Shown here piece after piece: positions 52,322-60,142 of a DNA stretch of 64,000 bases. The notes under the pieces are model-generated. The model did not search any database and had not been told where the DNA came from. It worked only from the letters and a program-made list of their open reading frames with translations. Numbering within the stretch: position 1 is the stretch's first letter; each line of letters starts with the position of its first letter. Source of the stretch: CAVSRC01 sp963782045 (GTDB lineage: Bacteria > Pseudomonadota > Alphaproteobacteria > Rhizobiales > Kaistiaceae). The DNA is taken from contig CAWAIR010000037.1 in NCBI GenBank assembly GCA_963782045.1, positions 682,001 through 746,000 on the forward strand, in the 5' to 3' direction. Both the position numbers and the translations under genes were made by a program.

Positions 52322-53969
52322 TTAAGCCAGCGACAGCGACCATTTCGCCCATTCGCGCTCCTCCACCCGGTGGGCGGCGACCACCACCGCCGCCTCGGGG
52401 AAGGCGGCAGCGAGCCGGGCGAGAACCGTCTCAGCGGTCTCCCGGTCCAAACCCTCGGTCGGCTCGTCGAGCAGCAGGATCTGCGGCCTGCGCAGCACCA
52501 TGCGGGCGAGCGCCAGACGCCGCTTCTCGCCACCGGAAAGCCCGCGCCCGCTCTCGCCGAGACGGAAGGCGAGGCCGCCCTTCTCGGCCACGACCGCATC
52601 GAGCGCGGCCATGTGCAGCGCCTCCCACAGCCTCTCGTCGGTCGCCTCGGGCGCGCCGAGCCTCAGGTTCTCGGCAATGGTGCCGCCGACCAGCGCCGTG
52701 CGCTGCGGCAGGTAGCCGATGAGTTCGCGCCAGCTCGTCCTCAGGGCATGCGCCGACCGGCTGCCCCGCGACCAGAATCTCTCCGCTTGTCGGCGAGAGA
52801 AGTCCGCGCGCCAGGTTGAGCAGCGTGGTCTTGCCCGAGCCGCTGGCGCCGGTGAGTGCCAGCCTCTCCCCTGCCCCAAGCACAAAAGAGACGCCGTCGA
52901 ACAGCGTTCGCTCGGTTATGGCGTAGCCGACGCCGTCGACGGCGAGCAGCGGCGCATCAGGAACCGGCCCGACGCCTGGTACGGCGGCTGGCTCCGGCGG
53001 TGCCTCGAGCTGGTGGTCGATGCGGCGGGCGGCATCGACCATGCGGCCGAGTTCGCCGATGCCGCGGGCGAGCGGGGCAGCCACCTCGAACAAGGCGAGC
53101 GCGGCGAAGAAACCGATCGCGGCGCTTGCCGCATCGAGCCGTCCGCCGAGCGCCGCATGGGCACCGAGAAGCAGCGCACCGCCGGCAGCGAGCGTGGTGA
53201 AGGCGGCAATGACGAACACCGACTGATGATCGGCGATGTCGATCTCGTCCTGAGCCGCCTGCAAGCGGCCGTGCGCGTCCATCACCGATTGCCGCCGGTC
53301 CTCCAGGCGTCCGCTCACCACCAGTTCGCTCTGGCCGCGCATCATGTCGATGAAGCGCATGCGGAGCGCCTGCATGGCACGCTGGCCGAGGCGCGATGAC
53401 CGGCGGGTGCGCCTGAGCGTGACCAGCATCGCCAGCCCGATGCCGGTGAGGAAGCTGCCGATCTGCCAGCCGGCGACGGCGGGCGTGGTCAGCCAGGCGA
53501 GCGCCCCATAAGCCGCGATGAAGATCAGCAAGGCGGAGACCGCCGGCATCACCAGCCTGAGCGCCAACCCGTCGAGGATGTCGACGTCAATGGTGAGGTG
53601 GTTGAGCCGTTCCGAGCCGCGCAGGTGCGACAGCTCGGCGACCGGCCGGCGCAGCATGGCGGCGAGCAGCGCGACGCGGAGCTTGGCCAGCCCGCGCAAG
53701 GTCGCATCGTGGGTGGTCAGCCGCTCGCCATAGCGCGCCGCCGCGCTGCCGAAGGCAAGGGCGCGGACGCCGGCGCTCGGCCGGAAGACATCGAAGACGA
53801 GACCGGCACCGGCAAGCCCGGCCATGCCGGCCGCGGTGATGAACCAGCCGGAGAGCCCGAGCAGGGCGATGCCGGCGGCGAGCGTCACCACCGACAGCAG
53901 GATGCCCAGCGCCAGCGCCCGCGCTTGGCCGCGCCAGACCCGAACGAAGATGTGCGCCAGCGCCCTCAT
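52322..53969 (-). pseudogene. cydC: CydC, ABC exporter subunit for cytochrome bd assembly, with one-base frameshift
   Basis: An ABC half-transporter (membrane part then ATPase) of 548 residues once one extra base is removed. The first frame covers the six-helix part (AGIALLGLSGWFITAAGMAG at TM1) and Walker A TGASGSGKTTLLNL, to AGQPVGACPEDELA. A second frame continues ALRTSWRELIGYLPQRTALVGGTIAENLRLG, the signature GLSGGEKRRLALARMVL and Walker B ILLLDEPTEGLD. The frames join near 52745-52755. Read as is, the product lacks the signature and Walker B and could not work. CydDC exports cysteine/glutathione needed for bd assembly. Start overlaps cydD stop (ATGA). Confidence 0.9.
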
Positions 53970-55678
53970 GGCGTCGCCGTCAGCGCGATCGCGCGGTCCA
54001 TGCGCGCGGCAAGGCGGGGATCGTGGGTGGCGACGATCAGGCTGGCGCCATGCTGCGTCGCCGCGATCAGCGCGTCGGTCACCTTTTCGGCGGTGGCGGC
54101 GTCGAGGTCGGCGGTCGGCTCGTCGGCGAGGATGACCTCCGCGCCGGCATAGATCGCCCGGGCGATGGTGAGCCGCCGCGCTTCGCCGCCGGAAACGCCG
54201 GCGCCGTTCTCGCCGAGGCGGGTCTCGGCGCCGCGCGGCAGGCCGGCGAGGATGTCGCCGGCCGCGGCGGCTTCAAGCGCATGCGCCAGTCGCGCCGGAT
54301 CGGCACGGACGTCGGTCAGGGCAATGTTCACGCGAAGGCTGGCATTCAGCATGTGCGGATGCTGGCCGACCATGCCGATCCGCCGGCGCCAGCCGTCGGC
54401 GGTCAAGTCATCGAGCCCGACCCCGGCAACCGTGATCGTGCCGGTGCTCGGGCGGGCGAGACCGGCGAGCAACCCCAGCAGCGTGGTCTTGCCGGCCCCG
54501 CTGTCGCCGGTGATCGCCAGCTTCTCGCCTTCAGCCACGGTGAAATCGGGAAAGCGCATGGCGCCGAAGGCGAGGTCCCGGACCGCGATCGCGGGCGCGC
54601 CTGCGAGCGCCGCCGCCTTGCCGCCGCGGCCGAGGATGCGCGGGCTCGCCTGCCCTTCCAGCTCGGCGATCTCGCCGGCGACGGCGAGCGCCGCCGCCCG
54701 ATCGTGCCAGGCGGCGGCAAGCTCGCGCAGGGGCTGGAAGAAATCCGGCACCATCAGCAGGATGAAAACGCCGCCGGCGACCGAAAGCGGCGGACCCCAG
54801 GTGCCGAAGGAGAAGGTGCCGAGAAGGCTGAAGCCGACATAGACCGCGGCAAGCGCGATGCCGATCGCCGAGAACAGCTCCAGCACGGTCGACGACAGGA
54901 AGGCGATTCGAAGCACCGCCATCGACTTCTCGCGGAGGCTGTCGGCGGCCCGGTCGAAACCGGCGACGGTGGCAGCTTCCGCGTTGAGCAGGCGGATGTC
55001 GGCGCCGGCATTCAGCCATTCGAGCAGCATGACGTTGAGCGTGCCGGTCTCGGCCATGTGCTTCTCGCTCGCCTCGCGCGCGGCAAAGCCGATGAGCGCC
55101 ATGAACAGCGGGATGAGCGGACCGGAGGCGAGCAGGATGAGGCCGCCGGCCCAGGAGCGGACGAAGACCGCGACGAGGATGGCGACCGGCACGATGGCGA
55201 CCTTGATCGCGGCAAGCCGATAGCGCGTGAGCCAGGGAACCAGCAGGTCGAGCTTGGTGCCGATGAGGGTCGCGACGGAGGCGGACGAGCCTTCGGCGAC
55301 GGAAAATGGCGAGGCGAGGCTCTCGCTCTCGACCAGTTCGGCACGCTTGGCGGCGACGACGCGCTGCGCCGCCCGGAAGGCAAGCCGGCCGGCGGCAAGC
55401 TCGCCGGCATGGCGGACGAGGCCGAGCGCGACGAACAGCGCCGCCACGACCAGCGCACCGGCCGCCGTCGCCTCGCCGACGACGAGGCCACCAACCAGGC
55501 CAGCGGCGAACCAGGCCTGTGCGATCCACAGAAGCGCCGAGGCCGAGGCCAACGTCCCGGCGAGCGCGATGGGGCGGCGGCTTGCCCGCTCAAAGCCATC
55601 AAGCACGCGCCGGGCGGGGTCGGGGTGGTCGGTTGCCGTCATCGTCTGAGAAGAGCCGTCCGGTGCATCTGACGTCAT
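53966..55678 (-). CDS. cydD: CydD, ABC exporter subunit for cytochrome bd assembly
   Basis: A 570-residue ABC half-transporter: six-helix domain (IALAGTLASASALLWIAQAWFAAGLV, RYRLAAIKVAIVPVAILVAVFV, GPLIPLFMALIGFAARE, all typical of CydD) and ATPase with Walker A TGDSGAGKTTLLGL, signature GVSGGEARRLTIARAIY, Walker B VILADEPTADLD and switch His VATHDPRLA. Pairs with the following cydC. ATG 55678 is used; a second Met lies 12 residues on. No FNR-type box was seen directly before it. Confidence 0.95.
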   Translation of the reverse strand: MTSDAPDGSSQTMTATDHPDPARRVLDGFERASRRPIALAGTLASASALLWIAQAWFAAGLVGGLVVGEATAAGALVVAALFVALGLVRHAGELAAGRLAFRAAQRVVAAKRAELVESESLASPFSVAEGSSASVATLIGTKLDLLVPWLTRYRLAAIKVAIVPVAILVAVFVRSWAGGLILLASGPLIPLFMALIGFAAREASEKHMAETGTLNVMLLEWLNAGADIRLLNAEAATVAGFDRAADSLREKSMAVLRIAFLSSTVLELFSAIGIALAAVYVGFSLLGTFSFGTWGPPLSVAGGVFILLMVPDFFQPLRELAAAWHDRAAALAVAGEIAELEGQASPRILGRGGKAAALAGAPAIAVRDLAFGAMRFPDFTVAEGEKLAITGDSGAGKTTLLGLLAGLARPSTGTITVAGVGLDDLTADGWRRRIGMVGQHPHMLNASLRVNIALTDVRADPARLAHALEAAAAGDILAGLPRGAETRLGENGAGVSGGEARRLTIARAIYAGAEVILADEPTADLDAATAEKVTDALIAATQHGASLIVATHDPRLAARMDRAIALTATP

Positions 55679-55839
55679 ATAGGGGCCGCAGCCATCGGGA
55701 TTCCCGCACGGCCAAGCGATGCGACGGCCTTATGGGCCGAAGGCCGCGGCGCCGCCAGCGCAAACGCCTCCAGGCGCCCCGCAATGGGACAGAAGACAGC
55801 GGCGAAGTAGACCTTGACGCACACCAGTATGTCGCTGGT

Positions 55840-55847
55840 AAATATTT
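55840..55847. promoter_or_regulatory. Candidate operator before the lac regulator gene
   Basis: AAATATTT, a perfect 8-bp palindrome in the 234-bp gap between divergent cydD and the lac regulator, 65 bp before the regulator start. It resembles the AT-rich site ATTTACTAAAT (56946-56956) near the lac structural genes. The rest of the gap shows no gene. Confidence 0.25.
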
Positions 55848-55912
55848 CCCCCCTGCGCTCTCCGGATTCCCGGTCGGCCGGCCGGACATTTCGTCCCATC
55901 CTGCGAGAACCG

Positions 55913-56983
55913 ATGGTCACGCTCAAACAGATTGCCAACACGGTGGGGGTTTCCACCGCTACGGTGTCGCGTGTCCTCAACTTCGATCCGTCGCTGTCGG
56001 TGACGGCGGCCAAGCGGCAGGCGATCATCGAGGCGGCCGAAGCGCTCAACTACGCCACGCCGCGCGCCCGGCGCGCCCGCCAGACCGGACTGCGCAAGGT
56101 GGCGCTGGTTCATTTCCTGCGACCGGACCAGGAGCTGATCGACCCCTATTACGTGGCGCTCCGCCTCGGCATCGAAAGCCGCTGCCAGGCGCTGCATTGC
56201 GAGACGGTAAAATCATACCACACAGAGACGATGCCGGAGCCGACGCTGTTGCAGAGCGTCGACGGCGTCATCGCCATCGGCCCCTATGACCAGGCAGCGA
56301 TCGGCTGGCTTGAGCGCTACAGCCGGCGGCTGGTCTTCGCCGACTTCATTCCGCCCGGCGACGACTGCGACGCGGTGCAGAGCGATCTGCCGCTCGCCAC
56401 GCGCAAGCTTCTAAAAGAATTGACGGAAATGGGCTACAGCCGGATCGGTTTCGCCGGCTGGATGGAAGACGGCAGCAGCGACCCCTACGCCGAGATCCGC
56501 TGCCGCAGCTACATCGAATGGATGCGGGCGTTCGCCCGCTTCGACCCGAAGATCTGCCTGACCAAGCAGAGCGTCGAGCGCAACACCGAGCAGACCGGCC
56601 ATCAGCTCGGCCTGAAGCTCATGGGCCAGCGGCACCCGCCGGACGCCATCGTCACCTGCAACGACAACATCGCCATCGGCGTCTACCGCGCCGTCCGCGA
56701 GCTCGGCCTCAGCATCCCCGAGGACGTCGCCGTGGCCAGCTTCAATGACATTCCGGCGGCCCAGTTCGTCCATCCGCCGCTGACCACCGTGCGCCTGCCG
56801 GCCGAGGAAATCGGCGAGACGGCGGTCGAGCTGCTGCTCCAGCGCGTGCGGGGCCGCGCGCTCGCCCAGCACATCATCATCGCCAGCACGATCAAGTGGC
56901 GCGGCAGCACGCGCGGCCGCACGGCCACACAACCACGGGACGATTATTTACTAAATCTTGCGGTCCCCGCGCCGCCCCGCTAG
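55913..56983 (+). CDS. LacI-family regulator of the lac operon (EbgR/GalR-like)
   Basis: A 356-residue LacI-type repressor: HTH VTLKQIANTVGVSTATVSRVLNFDPSLSVTAAKRQAIIEAAEALNY, and the sugar-binding core KVALVHFLRPDQELIDPYYVALRLGIE, GYSRIGFAGWMEDGSSDPYAEIRCRSY, AIVTCNDNIAIGVYRAVRELGLSIPEDVAVASFNDIPAAQFVHPPLTTV. The DPSLSV form of the HTH end is like EbgR/GalR, typical of galactoside regulators. ATG 55913 is chosen for the MVTLKQIA start; ORF continues 33 codons upstream without sense. It precedes lacE by 50 bp on the same strand and is the likely lac repressor. Confidence 0.88.
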   Translation: MVTLKQIANTVGVSTATVSRVLNFDPSLSVTAAKRQAIIEAAEALNYATPRARRARQTGLRKVALVHFLRPDQELIDPYYVALRLGIESRCQALHCETVKSYHTETMPEPTLLQSVDGVIAIGPYDQAAIGWLERYSRRLVFADFIPPGDDCDAVQSDLPLATRKLLKELTEMGYSRIGFAGWMEDGSSDPYAEIRCRSYIEWMRAFARFDPKICLTKQSVERNTEQTGHQLGLKLMGQRHPPDAIVTCNDNIAIGVYRAVRELGLSIPEDVAVASFNDIPAAQFVHPPLTTVRLPAEEIGETAVELLLQRVRGRALAQHIIIASTIKWRGSTRGRTATQPRDDYLLNLAVPAPPR

Positions 56984-57017
56984 AAATGAGAACTCGAGGT
57001 GAGGAGGACCACCTCGA
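56946..57017. promoter_or_regulatory. Palindromes between the lac regulator and lacE
   Basis: Two sites. ATTTACTAAAT (56946-56956), an 11-bp odd palindrome inside the last codons of the regulator, looks like an AT-rich LacI-type operator. TCGAGGTG (56994-57001), eight bases, CACCTCGA (57010-57017) is a perfect 8-bp inverted repeat just before the lacE ribosome binding site; it may be an operator or an RNA hairpin. Confidence 0.4.
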
Positions 57018-57033
57018 CAATTGGGAGGGACTA

Positions 57034-58308
57034 ATGAATCGCTTCGCCACCAGTTGGCGCCGCGCGCTCGCGATGAGCGTCGCCGGGGCCGCCCTGCTGA
57101 CTGCGACGGCCGCGGCCGCCGGTACCGTGACGGTCTGGTGCTGGGACCCGAACTTCAACGGCGCCACCATGCAGGAGGCCGCCAGCCGCTATGCCGCCTC
57201 GCATCCGGACTTCAAGATCAACGTCGTCGACTTCGCCAAGGCGGACCTCGAGCAGAAGCTCCAGGCCCAGCTCGCCTCCGGCACCACCGAAGGCCTGCCC
57301 GACATCGTGCTGATCGAGGACTACGGCGCACAGAAATACCTGCAATCGTTCCCCGGTGCCTTCGAGCCGCTCGGCGGCGCCGTCGACATGTCCAAGTTCG
57401 CCCCCTACAAGGTCGAACTCGCCACGCTGAACGGCCAGAACTACTCGCTGCCGTTCGATTCCGGCGTGACCGGCTTCTTCTATCGCACCGACTATCTCAA
57501 GCAGGCCGGCTATTCCGAGGCCGAACTCCAGGACATCACCTGGGACCAGCTCATCGATATCGGCAAGACGGTCGAGGCCAAGACCGGCCACAAGCTGCTC
57601 AGCCTCGACATCAACGACGCCGGCCCGATCCGCATCATGCTGCAATCGGCCGGTTCGTGGTACTTCACCCCCGACGGCAAGGTGAGCATCGCCGACAATC
57701 CGGTGTTCAAGGCCGCGCTCGGCACCTTCACCAAGATCCTGCAGTCGGGCATCTATCGGCCGGCCTCGGGCTGGACCGACTATACCGGCGGCTTCACGTC
57801 GGGTGAGGCGGCGGGCGCCGTCACCGGCGTGTGGATGACCGGCACGATCAAGGCCAATCCGGACCAGTCCGGCAAGTGGGGCGTGGCTCCGCTGCCCAAG
57901 CTTTCCGGCGTCGACGGCGCGACCCATGCGTCGAACCTCGGCGGCTCGAGCTGGTACGTGATGTCGTCAGCGCCCGACAAGGCGGAAGCTATCGACTTCC
58001 TCGCCTCGATCTGGGGCAAGGACGTCGACTTCTACCAGAAGATCCTGGTCAACCAGGGCGCCCTCGGCACCTTGACCGCGGCCCGCGACGGCCCCGCCTT
58101 CAAGGCCAGCGACGCGTTCTTCTCCGGTCAACCGGTGTGGCAGAACTTCACCGCCTGGCTCGCCAAGATTCCCGGCGTCAACTACGGCATCTTCACCAAC
58201 GAAGCCGACGCCGCCGTCGCCGCGCAACTGCCGGCGCTGAAGGACGGGGCCAATCTCGACGAGGCGATCAAGGCGATCGACACCCAGGTCAAGCAGCAGA
58301 CCATGTAG
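57034..58308 (+). CDS. lacE: LacE, lactose ABC transporter substrate-binding protein
   Basis: A 424-residue family 1 solute-binding protein with signal peptide (RALAMSVAGAALLTATAAAAG, residues 10-30) and mature start TVTVWCWDPNFNGATMQEAA, the usual LacE start. PDIVLIEDYGAQKYLQSFPGAFEPL, LPFDSGVTGFFYRTDYLKQAG and LGGSSWYVMSS line the binding cleft. GGGAGGGA lies six bases upstream of ATG 57034. It is followed by hairpins, then lacF, lacG, lacZ and lacK, the rhizobial lac operon order. Confidence 0.9.
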   Translation: MNRFATSWRRALAMSVAGAALLTATAAAAGTVTVWCWDPNFNGATMQEAASRYAASHPDFKINVVDFAKADLEQKLQAQLASGTTEGLPDIVLIEDYGAQKYLQSFPGAFEPLGGAVDMSKFAPYKVELATLNGQNYSLPFDSGVTGFFYRTDYLKQAGYSEAELQDITWDQLIDIGKTVEAKTGHKLLSLDINDAGPIRIMLQSAGSWYFTPDGKVSIADNPVFKAALGTFTKILQSGIYRPASGWTDYTGGFTSGEAAGAVTGVWMTGTIKANPDQSGKWGVAPLPKLSGVDGATHASNLGGSSWYVMSSAPDKAEAIDFLASIWGKDVDFYQKILVNQGALGTLTAARDGPAFKASDAFFSGQPVWQNFTAWLAKIPGVNYGIFTNEADAAVAAQLPALKDGANLDEAIKAIDTQVKQQTM

Positions 58309-58317
58309 CCGACCACC

Positions 58318-58380
58318 GAAGGGGCGGAACGTTTCCGCCCCTTCCTTCCCCGACGGCCGGCGTTCCGCGGAGCGCCGGCC
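58318..58380 (+). terminator. Double hairpin between lacE and lacF
   Basis: First stem GAAGGGGCGGAA (58318-58329) / TTCCGCCCCTTC (58333-58344), 12 bp perfect, loop CGT. Second stem GGCCGGCG (58355-58362) / CGCCGGCC (58373-58380) with an internal TCCGCGGA palindrome. No U-tract. As in the other sugar operon, it stands between binding-protein and permease genes, where it may stabilise lacE mRNA or reduce read-through. Confidence 0.7.
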
Positions 58381-58426
58381 GCTCGGAGAGCCATGGGCGG
58401 ACAGGGACCACAGGGGGCCTCGGGCA

Positions 58427-59317
58427 GTGGCTCAGTCGATCCTCGGCAGGGGTGAGCGCATCAACGGCTGGCTGTTCGTCATGCCGGCGCTGGTCCTGCT
58501 CGGCATCTTCATGATCTACCCGATCCTGTGGTCGCTGTGGATGAGCTTCCAGGTCGGCCGGGGCATGAACTACCATTTCGGCGGGCTGGCCAACATCATG
58601 CGGCTGACCCAGGACCCGGTCTTCCAGCGGGCGCTGACCAACACCTTCATCTTCCTGATCGTGCAGGTGCCGGTGATGCTGGTGCTGGCGCTGGTCTTCG
58701 CTGCCATGCTCAACGACCCCAGGCTGTGGGGCCGCGGCATCTTCCGCACCGCCATCTTCCTGCCCTGCGTGACCTCGCTGGTCGCCTATTCGGTGCTGTT
58801 CCGCTCGATGTTCGCGACCGACGGCATCATCAACCACTTCCTGCTTGCCACCCACCTGATCGGCGCGCCCATTCCGTGGCTGGCCGATCCCTTCTGGGCC
58901 AAGATCGTCGTCATTCTGGCCATCACCTGGCGGTGGACCGGCTACAACATGATCTTCTACCTGGCGGCGATGCAGAACATCGACCGCTCGATCTACGAGT
59001 CGGCCCGCATCGACGGCGTGCCGTCGTGGGCGCGCTTCCTCTACCTGACCATTCCCATGCTGAAGCCGGTGATCCTGTTCACCAGCGTCATCTCGACAAT
59101 CGGTACGCTGCAATTGTTCGACGAGGTCAACAACATCCCGCCCAATGCCGGCGGGCCGTCGGACGGCACGCTCACCCTGTCGCTCTACATCTACAATCTC
59201 AGCTTCCGCTTCATGCCGAGCTTCGGCTACGCCGCGACCGTCTCCTACGTCATCGTCATCCTCGTCGGCATCCTGAGCTTCTTCCAGTTCATGGTCGCCC
59301 GGGAGCCGCGGCGATGA
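58427..59317 (+). CDS. lacF: LacF, lactose ABC transporter permease
   Basis: A 296-residue permease: TM1 INGWLFVMPALVLLGIFMIYPILWSLWMSFQ, the EAA loop SIYESARIDGVPSWARFLYLTIPMLKPVILF, and a C-terminal helix VSYVIVILVGILSFFQFMV. The start is GTG 58427; no in-frame ATG is near, and the helix starts 12 residues later. Overlaps lacG by 4 bp (ATGA). Confidence 0.9.
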   Translation: MAQSILGRGERINGWLFVMPALVLLGIFMIYPILWSLWMSFQVGRGMNYHFGGLANIMRLTQDPVFQRALTNTFIFLIVQVPVMLVLALVFAAMLNDPRLWGRGIFRTAIFLPCVTSLVAYSVLFRSMFATDGIINHFLLATHLIGAPIPWLADPFWAKIVVILAITWRWTGYNMIFYLAAMQNIDRSIYESARIDGVPSWARFLYLTIPMLKPVILFTSVISTIGTLQLFDEVNNIPPNAGGPSDGTLTLSLYIYNLSFRFMPSFGYAATVSYVIVILVGILSFFQFMVAREPRR

Positions 59318-60132
59318 AGAACCCCGGCCACATCGTCGGTCGCGCCTTCGTCTATCTCGGCCTGTCGGTGGCAGCGTTCGTTTCGGTGTTCCCGTTCTTC
59401 TGGATGCTGGTGGGCGCCACCAACACCTCGGCCGACATCATCCGCGGCAGGTCGAGCATCGGCGAGGCCTTGCTCACCAACCTCGCGACCTTCTTCCACC
59501 GCGTTGACGTCCTGCAGGTGTTCCTCAATTCGGCCTATGTCTCGGTGGTCGGCACGCTGCTGACGCTGGCGGTGTCGTCGCTGGCCGGCTACGGCTTCGA
59601 GATCTTCCGCGCGCGGATACGCGAACGCCTGTTCAGCGGTCTCTTGCTGATGCTGTCGATCCCGTTCGCGGCGCTGATGATCCCGCTGTTCACGATGATG
59701 GGGCGGGCCGGGCTGATCAACACGCTCACCGCCGTGATGCTGCCGACGATCGCCTCGATCTTCATCATCTTCTACTTCCGCCAGGCGACCAAGGCCTTCC
59801 CGCACGAGCTGCGCGACGCGGCGCGCATCGACGGGCTGAAGGAATGGCAGATCTTCGCCTTCATCTATATGCCGGTGATGCGCTCGACCTACGCGGCGGC
59901 GACCATCATCGTGTTCATGCTCAACTGGAACAACTATCTGTGGCCCCTGATCATCCTGCAAACCAACAACAAGAAGACCGTCACCCTGATGGTGTCCTCG
60001 CTGCTCTCCGGCTACTACCCGGATTTCGGCGTGATCATGGTTGCCACCGTGTTCGCCACGCTCCCCATCCTCGTCATCTTCTTCGTGCTGCAGCGCCAGT
60101 TCGTCGAGGGCATGCTGGGTTCCGTGAAATGA
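59314..60132 (+). CDS. lacG: LacG, lactose ABC transporter permease
   Basis: A 272-residue MalG-type permease: TM1 VYLGLSVAAFVSVFPFFWMLVGATN, EAA loop ELRDAARIDGLKEWQIFAFIYMPVMRSTYAAA, and final VFFVLQRQFVEGMLGSVK-type ending (here FFVLQRQFVEGMLGSVK), a standard MalG/LacG C-terminus. Coupled to lacF; the spacing to lacZ is 10 bp. Confidence 0.92.
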   Translation: MKNPGHIVGRAFVYLGLSVAAFVSVFPFFWMLVGATNTSADIIRGRSSIGEALLTNLATFFHRVDVLQVFLNSAYVSVVGTLLTLAVSSLAGYGFEIFRARIRERLFSGLLLMLSIPFAALMIPLFTMMGRAGLINTLTAVMLPTIASIFIIFYFRQATKAFPHELRDAARIDGLKEWQIFAFIYMPVMRSTYAAATIIVFMLNWNNYLWPLIILQTNNKKTVTLMVSSLLSGYYPDFGVIMVATVFATLPILVIFFVLQRQFVEGMLGSVK

Positions 60133-60142
60133 GGTTCTCGCA

